DNA of 64,000 bases from an uncultured Burkholderiales bacterium (GCA_943908475.1 CALTTG010000013.1:1-64000), one strand, 5' to 3'. Numbered from the stretch's first letter, positions 1 to 9,159 are shown. Numbers and translations: made by a program. The notes: a model not told the origin generated them from the sequence alone.

Positions 1-243
1 GCCAACAACGGCGGCAAGAACCCGCTGTGGACCAGCTACGAAAAGCTGCGCACCGTGATCGAGAAGAAGATGTTCAGCAACACCGAAGAGTTGCTGCCCG
101 TCATCAGCTTCAACGCCAAGGCCAGCGCCGACGAAGTCAAGAAACACGAAGACTTCGTCAACCGCATGGTGCTCAAGGGGTACACCGCCAAGCAGGTTCG
201 CCTGCTGTGCGAGTGGTACCTGCGTGTTCGCAAGTCGTCCTGA
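1..243 (+). CDS. prkA: PrkA family serine protein kinase, C-terminal fragment
   Basis: This is the last 80 codons of a gene that begins before the window. The fragment contains the very conserved PrkA/YeaG tail, including NPLWTSYEKLRTVIEKKMFS and the ending LCEWYLRVRKSS. PrkA proteins are cytoplasmic AAA+ and kinase-like proteins of about 640 residues linked to starvation, stress and, in Bacillus, sporulation regulation. The family identity is close to certain, but the ATPase and kinase motifs lie outside the window and cannot be checked. The next two genes (YeaH-like and SpoVR) are its usual partners, so the three probably form one transcription unit. Confidence 0.93.
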   Translation, partial: ANNGGKNPLWTSYEKLRTVIEKKMFSNTEELLPVISFNAKASADEVKKHEDFVNRMVLKGYTAKQVRLLCEWYLRVRKSS

Positions 244-285
244 GGGGGCGGGCGAACATGACGACTCACGCGGCGAAGGGCCAAC

Positions 286-1590
286 ATGACCATGCAGAAC
301 ATCATCGATCGGCGGCTGGCGGGCAAGAACAAGTCCATCGGCAACCGTGAGCGCTTCCTGCGTCGTTACAAGGACAAGGTTCGTGAGGCGGTGCAGCGGG
401 CCATCAACGGCCGAAGCATCCGCGACATGGAAAAGGGTGAAGACATCGCCATTCCGAAGCGCGATTTGTCCGAACCCGTGTTCCACCACGGCGATGGGGG
501 CGTGCGCGACATGGTGCACCCGGGCAATCGGGAGTACGTCAAGGGCGATCGCATCGAGCGACCGCAAGGCGGTGGCGGGCAGGGCGGGCGCGGCGATCAG
601 GCCTCCGATTCCGGTGAAGGCGAAGATGATTTCGTCTTCAGCCTGAGCAAGGAAGAATTCATGCAGGTCTTCTTCGAGGACCTGGCCTTGCCGAACCTCG
701 TGAAAACGGCCCTGGCCGAGGTGCCGGAGTGGAAAAATCAGCGTGCGGGCTTTTCCAGCGACGGCACGCCCAACAACCTGCACGTGGTGCGCTCCATGCG
801 TGGCGCGCTGGGTCGGCGCATTGCCCTGGGGGCTTCGAGCCGCCGTGAAATCCACGAACTGGAGGCACGGCTGACCGAATTGCGTGAACAAGGCGAGCCG
901 GGCGGCGATGACGCGCTGGCACGCGACCGCGCCGCCGAGATCGAAGGCATCGAGGGGCGCCTCAGGCAGCTGTACGGCAAAGTGCACGGCATCCCGTTCC
1001 TGGACCCGATCGACCTGCGTTTTCGCAGCCGCATCAAGGTGCCGGTGCCCACCACCAAGGCCGTGATGTTCTGCGTGATGGACGTCTCGGGCTCGATGGA
1101 CGAGCAGCGCAAGGAGCTGTCCAAGCGCTTTTTCATCCTGCTCTACCTGTTCCTCACCAGGCATTACGACAAGATCGAGCTGGTGTTCATCCGCCATCAC
1201 ACGCAGGCTCAGGAAGTCACTGAAGACGAGTTCTTCCATGCCACGGAGACGGGGGGCACGGTGGTGTCCAGCGCCCTGGTGCTGCTCGACGAAATCATCC
1301 AGGCACGCTACCCCACCAACGAGTGGAACCTGTACGTGGCCCAGGCCTCGGACGGCGACAACTGGCACCACGACTCCAGCCGTTGCACCGAAATCCTCGA
1401 GAACAAGATCTTGCCCCTGGTGCGCTACTTCGCTTACGTGCAGGTGGCCCAGACCGAGCAAAACCTCTGGGATGAATACCTGGCCATGGGCGAGCGACAC
1501 AAGCACTTCGCCATGCGCAAGGTCTTGGAGCCGTCGCAGATCTACCCGGTGTTCAGGGAGTTGTTCAAGAAGGAAGGGGTGGACGCATGA
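286..1590 (+). CDS. YeaH/YhbH family protein (DUF444), VWA-like
   Basis: The 434-residue protein matches the YeaH/YhbH (DUF444) family. It begins with a basic region (IIDRRLAGKNKS), followed by a Gly-rich linker near residues 95-108. A von Willebrand A-like domain starts near residue 258 with the metal-binding motif DVSGSMDE. The ATG at 286 is preceded by a GAAGGG ribosome-binding site and gives the usual family start. In gammaproteobacteria yeaG-yeaH are transcribed together under stress sigma control, and here the gene lies 42 bp after prkA and overlaps spoVR by 4 bp. The molecular function of the family is not settled; a scaffold or regulator for PrkA is an inference. Confidence 0.92.
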   Translation: MTMQNIIDRRLAGKNKSIGNRERFLRRYKDKVREAVQRAINGRSIRDMEKGEDIAIPKRDLSEPVFHHGDGGVRDMVHPGNREYVKGDRIERPQGGGGQGGRGDQASDSGEGEDDFVFSLSKEEFMQVFFEDLALPNLVKTALAEVPEWKNQRAGFSSDGTPNNLHVVRSMRGALGRRIALGASSRREIHELEARLTELREQGEPGGDDALARDRAAEIEGIEGRLRQLYGKVHGIPFLDPIDLRFRSRIKVPVPTTKAVMFCVMDVSGSMDEQRKELSKRFFILLYLFLTRHYDKIELVFIRHHTQAQEVTEDEFFHATETGGTVVSSALVLLDEIIQARYPTNEWNLYVAQASDGDNWHHDSSRCTEILENKILPLVRYFAYVQVAQTEQNLWDEYLAMGERHKHFAMRKVLEPSQIYPVFRELFKKEGVDA

Positions 1591-3131
1591 CCGCCGCACT
1601 GCACAACCGACAGCTGCCTTCACCGTCGGACTGGACCTTCGAGCTCATCAACGATTACCACCAAGTGATCCGCGAGACGGCCGAGAGTTTCAAGCTCGAC
1701 ACCTACCCGAATCAGCTGGAAATCATCACGGCCGAGCAAATGATGGACGCCTACGCGAGCGTGGGCATGCCGGTGAACTACCGGCATTGGTCGTATGGCA
1801 AGGAGTTCATCGCCACCGAGAAGAATTACCGTCGTGGCCACATGGGGCTGGCCTATGAAATCGTCATCAATTCGAACCCCTGCATCAGCTACCTGATGGA
1901 GGAAAACACCATGGCCATGCAGGCTTTGGTGATTGCGCATGCGGCGTATGGGCACAACAGCTTTTTCAAAGGCAATTACCTGTTCCGCATGTGGACGGAT
2001 GCGGGCTCCATCATCGACTACCTCGTCTACGCCAAGAACTACGTGGCGCAATGCGAGGAACGGCATGGCATCGACGCGGTCGAGGAGTTGCTCGACAGCT
2101 GCCACGCGCTGATGAACCACGGGGTGGACCGCTACCGTCGGCCCAGCAAGCTCTCGCTGAGCAAGGAGCTGGCCCGCCGCGAAGAGCGCGAGACTTACTT
2201 GCAGCAGCAGGTGAACGACCTGTGGCGCACCCTGCCGCGCCGCGCCGACCGCCCGGAAGAAGAGGCCGTGCGGCGCTTCCCGGCCGAACCGCAGGAAAAC
2301 CTACTGTACTTCATCGAGAAAAATGCACCGCTCTTGGAGCCCTGGCAGCGCGAGATCGTTCGCATCGTGCGCAAGGTGGCGCAGTACTTCTACCCCCAGC
2401 GCCAGACCCAGGTCATGAACGAAGGCTGGGCCACTTTCTGGCACTACACCCTGCTCAACACCATGTACGACCGGGGCCACCTGGCCGACGGCATCATGTT
2501 GGAATGGCTTCAGTCGCACACCAACGTGGTGTTTCAGCCGCCGGTGGGGCACCGGGCCTACAGCGGCCTGAACCCCTACGCCCTCGGCTTTGCGATGTAC
2601 ACCGACCTCAAGCGCATCTGCGAACACCCGACCGAGGAAGACCGCCGCTGGTTCCCTGACTTTGCCGGATCGGCCCAGGGCAAGGACCCGGCGGAGAACG
2701 CCTGGCTGCCGACCTTGGATTACGCCATGCGAAATTTCAAGGATGAAAGTTTCATTGGCCAGTTCCTGTCACCGAAGGTGATGCGCGACTTCCGGCTCTT
2801 CGCCGTGCACGACGACGACCGGGAAAAGGAGATGGAAATCTCCGCCATCCACGACGAGCAGGGCTATCGCGACTTGCGCGAGGCCTTGTCACGTCAGTAC
2901 GACCTGGGATCTCGTGAACCGAACATCCAGGTCTGGAGCGTGAACCTGCGTGGCGACCGATCGCTCACCTTGCGACACACCCAGCACAACAACCGGCCCT
3001 TGCACGGCGACACCCGTGAGGTGCTCAAACACGTGTCGCGGCTGTGGGGCTTCCCGGTGCACATGGAAAGTGTGGACGGGCAGGGCGCGGTGCGCCAGCA
3101 ATGGACCCTGGTGCCTGCCACCATGGACTGA
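1587..3131 (+). CDS. SpoVR family protein
   Basis: The 514-residue cytoplasmic protein matches the SpoVR/YcgB family over its full usual length of about 500 residues. Characteristic segments include the VNYRHWSYGKEF region near residue 65, the EENTMAMQALVIAHAAYGHN block near residue 110 and the MNEGWATFWHY block near residue 277. The His and Glu residues in these blocks look like a metal site, but that is inference. Translation is coupled to the upstream YeaH-like gene through an ATGA overlap at 1587-1590. SpoVR is needed for spore cortex formation in Bacillus; in non-sporulating proteobacteria the prkA-yeaH-spoVR set is a stress or stationary-phase module of unclear mechanism. Confidence 0.93.
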   Translation: MTAALHNRQLPSPSDWTFELINDYHQVIRETAESFKLDTYPNQLEIITAEQMMDAYASVGMPVNYRHWSYGKEFIATEKNYRRGHMGLAYEIVINSNPCISYLMEENTMAMQALVIAHAAYGHNSFFKGNYLFRMWTDAGSIIDYLVYAKNYVAQCEERHGIDAVEELLDSCHALMNHGVDRYRRPSKLSLSKELARREERETYLQQQVNDLWRTLPRRADRPEEEAVRRFPAEPQENLLYFIEKNAPLLEPWQREIVRIVRKVAQYFYPQRQTQVMNEGWATFWHYTLLNTMYDRGHLADGIMLEWLQSHTNVVFQPPVGHRAYSGLNPYALGFAMYTDLKRICEHPTEEDRRWFPDFAGSAQGKDPAENAWLPTLDYAMRNFKDESFIGQFLSPKVMRDFRLFAVHDDDREKEMEISAIHDEQGYRDLREALSRQYDLGSREPNIQVWSVNLRGDRSLTLRHTQHNNRPLHGDTREVLKHVSRLWGFPVHMESVDGQGAVRQQWTLVPATMD

Positions 3132-3136
3132 GCCTC

Positions 3137-3175
3137 GCGCGGAGGGTGTGCGAAGTTCACGCCACCCTTCCGCGC
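3137..3175. terminator. Stem-loop after spoVR
   Basis: GCGCGGAGGGTG (3137-3148) pairs with CACCCTTCCGCGC (3163-3175), leaving one bulged base and a 14-nt loop. It lies just after the spoVR stop and could end the stress operon. There is no T-run on either strand, so it is not a classic intrinsic terminator. Confidence 0.35.
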
Positions 3176-3188
3176 ATTGAAACCCCCC

Positions 3189-3220
3189 GGGAATAGCGCA
3201 GCCGCCGGGCTGTTTATCCC
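3189..3220 (+). promoter_or_regulatory. Palindrome resembling an FlhDC operator upstream of flhB
   Basis: GGGAATAGCGCAGC (3189-3202) and GCTGTTTATCCC (3209-3220) form an imperfect inverted repeat 60 bp before flhB. The half-site AATAGCG, an 11-nt spacer and a TTTAT-containing half-site resemble the FlhD4C2 box of class II flagellar operons in enterobacteria. FlhDC control of flhBA is known in E. coli and several Burkholderiales; its use here is inference. The repeat has no T-run, so a terminator is less likely. Confidence 0.42.
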
Positions 3221-3222
3221 GC

Positions 3223-3249
3223 TAAAGAAATCGGGGGGCTGACCAAGAA
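3223..3249 (+). promoter_or_regulatory. Weak sigma-28-like promoter before flhB
   Basis: TAAAGAAA (3223-3230), an 11-nt spacer and ACCAAGAA (3242-3249) have the spacing of a FliA promoter (TAAAGTTT-N11-GCCGATAA). The -35 part is good, but the -10 part matches only about five of eight positions. It could be chance. Confidence 0.2.
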
Positions 3250-3279
3250 TGGTGCAAAACCGCTGTAAGCCTTTGCACC

Positions 3280-4425
3280 ATGTCAGACGACTCCCAGGAC
3301 AAACAGTTACCCGCCTCGGCGCGAAAGCTTGACAAAGCGCGCGCCGACGGTCAGGTCGTTCGTTCCAAGGATCTGGGGCACTTCCTCGTGCTGCTGGCGG
3401 CCACCGGCATCTTGATTGCCATGACGCCCACCTGGTTTGACGCTGTGGGCACCATGCTGCGGGCGGGCTTGCGCTTCGATGCGCGCACCGTGGCTGCACC
3501 CGACATGATGATCGAGCGGTTGAGCACCTGGTTGACTCAGGGCCTCATCTTGGTCATCCCCTTGGCGCTGTGTGTGGGCTTGGCCTCGGCGGCCTCCAGC
3601 GTGATCGCGGGCGGTTGGGTCATGAGCTTCAAAGTCATCTCGCCCAAGTTCAGCAAGCTCAACCCCCTGGAGGGCATTGGCAATGTCTTCTCCAAGAAGC
3701 AACTGCTCGATGCCCTGAAAGCCTGCGCCATGGGGCTGATCATCGGTGGCGTGGGCTGCTTCCTGTTGTGGAAGCGCTGGCCCGACCTGGTGAACCTGCT
3801 GGCCATGCCCTTGCCGGCGGCCTTCCACGAAGTGGGGCAGGCCATCCGCAGTGTGCTGATGACCCTGCTGATGGTCATTGCCGGTTTCGCCATCCTGGAC
3901 CTGCCGCTGCAGAAGTACCTGTTTGCCGAGCAGATGAAGATGAGCCACCAGGAAGTCAAGGACGAATTCAAGCAGCAGGAAGGCAACATGGAGGCCAAGG
4001 GCCGCATGAAGCAACTGATGCGCGAACGTTCGCGCAAGCGCATGTTGGCCGCCGTGCCCACCGCCGACCTGGTGGTGATGAACCCCACCCACTATGCCGT
4101 GGCCCTGAAGTACGAAGAGGGCTCGATGAGCGCGCCCCGGGTGGTGGCCAAGGGGCTGGACCACCTCGCGTTCAAGATCCGCGACATCGCGGTGGAGAGC
4201 ATGGTGCCCGTGCTCGAAGCCCCGCCGCTGGCGCGTGCGCTGTATGCCAACACCGAGATCGATCAGGAAGTGCCCATGGCGCTGTACAGCGCAGTGGCTC
4301 AGGTGCTTGCCTACGTCTACCAGCTCAAAGCGGCGCTGGCCGGCAAGGCCCCGCTGCCCAAAGAGATGCCAGACCTCGACGTGCCCGCCGAGCTCGACCC
4401 CCAAACGTCCACTCGTGGAGTCTGA
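3280..4425 (+). CDS. flhB: Flagellar type III export switch protein FlhB
   Basis: FlhB is part of the inner-membrane export gate of the flagellar type III secretion system and switches substrate specificity from hook/rod to filament proteins. The 381-residue protein has an N-terminal region with four predicted membrane segments (about residues 30-210) and a cytoplasmic C-terminal domain. That domain carries the autocleavage motif NPTH at residues 268-271, so self-cleavage between Asn268 and Pro269 is expected. Length matches the family. It starts the run flhB-flhA-flhF-flhG-fliA, with flhA beginning 3 bp after its stop. Control by the FlhDC-like palindrome upstream is likely but unproven. Confidence 0.96.
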   Translation: MSDDSQDKQLPASARKLDKARADGQVVRSKDLGHFLVLLAATGILIAMTPTWFDAVGTMLRAGLRFDARTVAAPDMMIERLSTWLTQGLILVIPLALCVGLASAASSVIAGGWVMSFKVISPKFSKLNPLEGIGNVFSKKQLLDALKACAMGLIIGGVGCFLLWKRWPDLVNLLAMPLPAAFHEVGQAIRSVLMTLLMVIAGFAILDLPLQKYLFAEQMKMSHQEVKDEFKQQEGNMEAKGRMKQLMRERSRKRMLAAVPTADLVVMNPTHYAVALKYEEGSMSAPRVVAKGLDHLAFKIRDIAVESMVPVLEAPPLARALYANTEIDQEVPMALYSAVAQVLAYVYQLKAALAGKAPLPKEMPDLDVPAELDPQTSTRGV

Positions 4426-4428
4426 CGA

Positions 4429-6534
4429 ATGAACGCCCTCATGTTGCGCCTCAAAGGCATGTCGACCAGCGACGCCAAGGTCTTCCAGGTCATGGCGGCC
4501 CCGCTGGTGGTGCTGATGGTCCTGGTGATGATGGTGTTGCCCTTGCCCCCCTTGGTGCTGGACCTGTTCTTCACCTTCAACATTGCCCTGGCCCTGATGG
4601 TGATGATGGTGTCGGCCACCATGGTGCGCCCGCTGGACTTTGCGGCGTTTCCGGCGGTCTTGCTCTTGACCACCTTGCTGCGCCTGTCCTTGAACGTGGC
4701 CTCCACCCGCGTGGTGCTGATGGATGGGCACAACGGCACCGGAGCCGCAGGTCAGGTCATCGAATCATTCGGCCATGTGCTCATTGGTGGCAACTTCGCG
4801 GTCGGGATCATCGTCTTCGCCATCTTGGTCATCATCAACTTTGTGGTGATCACCAAGGGCGCAGAACGGATTGCCGAAGTGGGCGCACGGTTCACCCTGG
4901 ACGCGATGCCCGGCAAGCAGATGGCCATCGATGCCGACCTCAATGCAGGGCTCATCGACGAAAACGAAGCCAAGCGGCGTCGTCGAGAGGTGGGCGAAGA
5001 GGCCGAATTCCACGGCTCCATGGACGGTGCTTCCAAATTCGTGCGGGGCGATGCGGTCGCCGGCATCTTGATCCTGTTCATCAACATCATTGGCGGCTTC
5101 ATCATTGGCGTGGCTCAGCACGACATGACGGCAGCGGATGCGGCCAGCACCTACGTGTTGCTGGCCATCGGTGATGCCCTGGTGGCCCAGATTCCCGCGC
5201 TGTTGATCTCGGTGGCTGCGGCCATGGTGGTGTCGCGCGTCGGCAAGGACGAAGACATTGGCGCCCAGATCATCGGGCAGGTCTTTCGCAATGCGAAGGT
5301 CATGGGGGTGGCCGCCGGTGTCATTGGATTGCTGGGGGTGGTCCCTGGCATGCCGTTTTTCATCTTCATGCCCGCGGCCGGGTTGTTCGGCTGGAACGCC
5401 TGGAAGCTGCATCAGAAAGAGCTGGCCGAGAAAAACAAGCCCAAGCCGGTCGATCGGCCGGCCGAGGCCAGCAACCCCAACGGCGAGGCCAGCTGGGAAG
5501 ACCTGCAGCCTGTCGACACCCTGGGGCTGGAAGTGGGCTACCGGCTCATTCAGTTGGTCGACCAGGACCGTGGTGGCGACCTGCTGAACCGGATCAAGGG
5601 TGTTCGCCGCAAGTTCGCGCAAGAAGTTGGCTTTTTGCCGCCATCTGTCCACATCAAGGACAACCTGGAGCTGCGTCCCAGCGTCTACCGCATCACCCTG
5701 CGCGGTGCGGTGGTGGGCGAAGGCGAGGTCTTCCCCGGCATGCTGATGGCCATCAACCCCGGCCATGTGACCAATGCGTTGCCGGGCACGGCGGCCACCG
5801 ACCCCGCATTCGGGCTGCCCGCCGTGTGGGTGGAAGAGCGCCAACGGGAAGCGGCGCAAATGGCCGGGTACACCGTCGTTGATTCCTCGACCGTGGTGGC
5901 CACCCACCTTTCACACTTGATGCAACTCCACGCCGCCAAGTTGCTGGGCCGAGTCGAGACGCAGCAACTGGTTGAGCATGTGACGAAACTGGCCCCCAAA
6001 CTCATCGAAGACGTGGTACCCAAGATGGTCGGCATTGCCACCCTGCAGAAAGTCTTGCAGCTGCTCCTGGAAGAGGGCGTGCACATCCGCGACATGCGCT
6101 CGATCATCGAAACCCTGGCCGAGCAAGCGTCACTGGCGCCTCAACTGGCCAACGATGGGCCCGAGATGGCGCGGCGCATTCGCATCGGCCTGGCACCCGC
6201 CATCGTGCAGCAGATCTATGGCCCCGTGCGGGAGCTGGACGTGATCGCCATCGAACCCGACCTGGAGCGTCTGCTCACCCAGGCCCTGAACTCGCCCAAT
6301 GGCCCGATGCTGGACCCAGGCGTCGCCGACCACCTGACCCGTCAGGCCGCCGACGCTTCACAGCGCCAGGAAAACTTGGGCCACCCCGCCTGTCTGTTGG
6401 TGCCGGATGCCATCCGACCCAGCTTGGCACGCCTGCTCAAGCGTGCCGCCCCGCGCCTCAAGGTGCTGGGCCACAGCGAGATCCCTGAGACCCATTCCAT
6501 CCGCATCGGTACCCTGATTGGAGGCCACGCATGA
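4429..6534 (+). CDS. flhA: Flagellar type III export gate protein FlhA
   Basis: FlhA is the large export-gate subunit that uses proton motive force and binds chaperone-substrate complexes. The 701-residue protein has an N-terminal half with about eight membrane segments (residues 20-330). It includes the FHIPEP-family core with AMPGKQMAIDADLNAG near residues 160-175, followed by a soluble C-terminal domain from about residue 360. Length and motifs are normal for FlhA. The ATG at 4429 lies 3 bp after the flhB stop with GGAG just upstream, and the last codons overlap the flhF start (ATGA at 6531-6534), pointing to translational coupling. Confidence 0.96.
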   Translation: MNALMLRLKGMSTSDAKVFQVMAAPLVVLMVLVMMVLPLPPLVLDLFFTFNIALALMVMMVSATMVRPLDFAAFPAVLLLTTLLRLSLNVASTRVVLMDGHNGTGAAGQVIESFGHVLIGGNFAVGIIVFAILVIINFVVITKGAERIAEVGARFTLDAMPGKQMAIDADLNAGLIDENEAKRRRREVGEEAEFHGSMDGASKFVRGDAVAGILILFINIIGGFIIGVAQHDMTAADAASTYVLLAIGDALVAQIPALLISVAAAMVVSRVGKDEDIGAQIIGQVFRNAKVMGVAAGVIGLLGVVPGMPFFIFMPAAGLFGWNAWKLHQKELAEKNKPKPVDRPAEASNPNGEASWEDLQPVDTLGLEVGYRLIQLVDQDRGGDLLNRIKGVRRKFAQEVGFLPPSVHIKDNLELRPSVYRITLRGAVVGEGEVFPGMLMAINPGHVTNALPGTAATDPAFGLPAVWVEERQREAAQMAGYTVVDSSTVVATHLSHLMQLHAAKLLGRVETQQLVEHVTKLAPKLIEDVVPKMVGIATLQKVLQLLLEEGVHIRDMRSIIETLAEQASLAPQLANDGPEMARRIRIGLAPAIVQQIYGPVRELDVIAIEPDLERLLTQALNSPNGPMLDPGVADHLTRQAADASQRQENLGHPACLLVPDAIRPSLARLLKRAAPRLKVLGHSEIPETHSIRIGTLIGGHA

Positions 6535-8291
6535 ACGTCAAACGCTTCACCGGACGCACCTCGCGCGAAGCCATGCAGAAAGTCAAAGCGGCTTTCGGCG
6601 ACGATGCCGTCGTGTTGTCGACCAAGCCCGCACCCGATGGCGGTGTGGAGATCATGGCCATGGGGGCCGATGGCATGGCCGCCATCGAGCGCCTGCCTGC
6701 CGAGCGGCATGAACCCACCGACGAGTCGGCGGCCAAGCCAGCGGCAGCGCCCAAACCCAGTGCAGCCCGTCAGGCGGTGGCCTCGTTGGCCAACACCGTG
6801 CAAGACGACGTGCGCCAACTGGCCATGAGCACCTTGTCCTTCCAAGACTATGTGCGCGAGCGCATGCTCAAGCGGCGTCAAGCGGCCCTGAAGGCTCGCA
6901 TGGAGCCTGAACTGGCCCCCAGCCCGGAAGATCAACTGGCTCAGCGTGTGGGCAGTGTGGCCAACAAGACCGCCGGTCGCACCCGCGCGGTTGCCGATGA
7001 GCACCTGGACCTGTCGGCTCCCGCCATGCCTCAGCCGGCCCCGGCGTCGGTGACGCCCATGGCCTCACACGCGACGGCAGATTCCGCACCGCTGGCTTCC
7101 ATCACCCATCAGGCCGCCACCCTGCAGGCTCAGCACGCGGCCCAGCGTCCTGGGGATTGGACCGACCCAGCCGAGCTGACCATGAACCACATGGTGGCGC
7201 GCACGCCAACGCCCGACCCGGTGGCAACACGCTCGGCGCCCGCCAAGGCTGCCCCCCAAGCGGCGGCCCAAGCAGCGGCCCCCGTGGTGGATGAAGCCGC
7301 TCGCGAAGCCCTGGCCGCAGCCCAGGCGGCCAATGCGTCGATGCTGGGTGAGCTTCGGGCCATGCGCGCCATGATGAAGGAGCGCTTCGAAACCATCGCC
7401 TTCATCGAACGCCTGCAACGCACCCCCAGCCAGGCCAATATGGCGCAACGCCTGCTCGATGGTGGCTTCTCGCCCGTGCTGATCCGCAAGATGCTCGATG
7501 GCATGCCCGCCGACGTGAGCAATGGGCAGCGTGACGAAATGGACTGGGCCGCCATGGTGCTCGAACGCAACCTGCAGACCGCCGACCAGGAACCCAACAT
7601 CGAAGACCAGGGCGGGGTGTTTGCACTGATCGGCTCCACCGGCGTGGGCAAGACCACCAGCACGGCCAAGCTCGCGGCACTGTTTGCCGCCAAACATGGG
7701 GCCCACAACCTGGGCTTGATCACCCTGGATGCGTACCGGATGGGCGCACACGAACAACTTCGTGCCTACGGTCGCATCCTCAACGTGCCCGTGCACATTG
7801 CGCATGACCGTGCGGCCTTGGAGGACTTGCTGGACCTGTTGTCCGGTAAGAAACTGATCTTGATCGACACCGCGGGGATGCCCCAGCGTGACGCCCGCAC
7901 CCGCGAAATGCTGGAGATGGTCTCCCACAAAAGCATTCGCAAGCTGCTGGTCATCAATGCGGCGGCACAGGGCGATGCCATCGAAGATGTGATGGTCTCG
8001 TACCACGCGGCCAAATGCGCGGGCGTGGTGCTCTCCAAGCTGGACGAGGCGGTCAAACTCGGCCCGGCGCTGGATGCGTTAATTCGTCACAAGCTCAAGG
8101 TGCTGGGTGTCGCCAACGGTCAGCGGGTGCCGGAAGATTGGCACCGTCTGACCTCGACATCCCTGGTGCATCGCGCCATTCGCGCCAGCCTCAATCCGGC
8201 CTTCCGTCTGGATGCCAATGAAGTGAGCCTGGTCTTTGCGGCCAACGCGATTGCCGATGCCACCGGTGCTGCTTCGTCTCGTCAGGTGTGA
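6531..8291 (+). CDS. flhF: SRP-type GTPase FlhF, flagellar placement
   Basis: FlhF is an SRP/FtsY-family GTPase that sets flagellar position and number, mainly in polarly flagellated bacteria. The 586-residue protein has the FlhF N-terminal B domain (MNVKRFTGRTSREAMQKVKAAFG). A long Ala/Pro-rich, probably unstructured stretch follows at about residues 60-270, and then the NG GTPase domain. The P-loop GSTGVGKTTSTAKL is near residue 367 and the G3-like DTAGMPQRDAR motif near residue 445. It is longer than many FlhF proteins because of the linker. Its presence suggests polar or lateral placement control. It overlaps flhA by 4 bp. Confidence 0.95.
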   Translation: MNVKRFTGRTSREAMQKVKAAFGDDAVVLSTKPAPDGGVEIMAMGADGMAAIERLPAERHEPTDESAAKPAAAPKPSAARQAVASLANTVQDDVRQLAMSTLSFQDYVRERMLKRRQAALKARMEPELAPSPEDQLAQRVGSVANKTAGRTRAVADEHLDLSAPAMPQPAPASVTPMASHATADSAPLASITHQAATLQAQHAAQRPGDWTDPAELTMNHMVARTPTPDPVATRSAPAKAAPQAAAQAAAPVVDEAAREALAAAQAANASMLGELRAMRAMMKERFETIAFIERLQRTPSQANMAQRLLDGGFSPVLIRKMLDGMPADVSNGQRDEMDWAAMVLERNLQTADQEPNIEDQGGVFALIGSTGVGKTTSTAKLAALFAAKHGAHNLGLITLDAYRMGAHEQLRAYGRILNVPVHIAHDRAALEDLLDLLSGKKLILIDTAGMPQRDARTREMLEMVSHKSIRKLLVINAAAQGDAIEDVMVSYHAAKCAGVVLSKLDEAVKLGPALDALIRHKLKVLGVANGQRVPEDWHRLTSTSLVHRAIRASLNPAFRLDANEVSLVFAANAIADATGAASSRQV

Positions 8292-8304
8292 ACACGAGCC
8301 ATTC

Positions 8305-9138
8305 ATGATCCATCTCAACCAACCGATGCAGGCACCCGGGGCCACTCGCCCGGTGGATCAGGCCCACGGCCTGCGCCAGATGTTTCAGGCTCGGGTGCTC
8401 AGGTTCATTCCCGTCGTCTCCAACCCGGAGGTGATGTACGGTGGCGTGGTGCTCGAACGCTTGTGTGCGGCCTACGCCGGCTTCGGCCTCAAGACCCTGG
8501 TGGTCGATGCGGGCGAGCGGGCCCGCAGGCCCTCGGAGCTGGCCGAGTTCGACCTCCGCGAGGGCATTGAGGACTTGTCCGAGCATGTGCAGTACCTGCC
8601 CGCGCAAGGTTTGATCCTCAAACACGTGGACGCCAAAGGCTGCAGTGAAACCTTGATCGATGCCTTGGCCGATGCCGCGCCGCAGGCCGATGTGGTCATC
8701 CTGCACGCCTCGGCCAGTGAGCTGATTCGGGTGCTTGGCAAACGCTCGCGCGGCCACAACGTGCGCCCCTTGCTGTTCACCGACGAACGCGCTGAAGGCC
8801 TCACCCACGCGTACGCCGCCGTCAAGGTGATGGCGCAGCGGGGCGGCTGGATGGCGCACGACCTGATGGTGTGTGCCGGCCCAGGCTCGCGGATTGCGCC
8901 GCAGCTCGCGCAGCGCCTGGCGCACTGCGCCGACAGTTTTTTGCATGCCGCTCAGCATGCGTGGTTGCCCATCAACCCGATGGAGCCCCCCACCCGCGAG
9001 CCCTCTGCCGCGTTCCTCGACATGGCGGCAGACCTGCTGCGCTGTGCCCTGGTCCACGCCCTGGGTGACAACGCCTTTGACCACCTGGTGTCCCCGGGCG
9101 CGGCCTTGCCGTCCCGCAGCGCACCGGTCTTCAACTGA
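8305..9138 (+). CDS. FlhG/FleN-like protein lacking the Walker A motif
   Basis: The 277-residue protein sits exactly where flhG (fleN, ylxH) lies in flhF-fliA operons. It keeps the ParA-like beta-strand pattern (RFIPVVSN, then GLKTLVVDAGERA near residue 70, and DVVILHASAS near residue 130). The expected deviant Walker A (KGGxGKT) is replaced by SNPEVMYGG near residues 36-44, so it probably cannot bind ATP in the normal way. The call as an FlhG relative rests on position and fold pattern and is an inference. The ATG at 8305 was chosen because it is the first good start after flhF ends at 8291; the frame stays open further upstream inside flhF. Its stop touches the fliA region. Confidence 0.7.
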   Translation: MIHLNQPMQAPGATRPVDQAHGLRQMFQARVLRFIPVVSNPEVMYGGVVLERLCAAYAGFGLKTLVVDAGERARRPSELAEFDLREGIEDLSEHVQYLPAQGLILKHVDAKGCSETLIDALADAAPQADVVILHASASELIRVLGKRSRGHNVRPLLFTDERAEGLTHAYAAVKVMAQRGGWMAHDLMVCAGPGSRIAPQLAQRLAHCADSFLHAAQHAWLPINPMEPPTREPSAAFLDMAADLLRCALVHALGDNAFDHLVSPGAALPSRSAPVFN

Positions 9139-9159
9139 ATGAAGTTCATGGAGCAGAAC

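Noticed and set aside
3307..4731. His/Gln-rich 474-residue open frame antisense to flhB
   Set aside because: It mirrors the codon use of flhB and has no start signal or domain.
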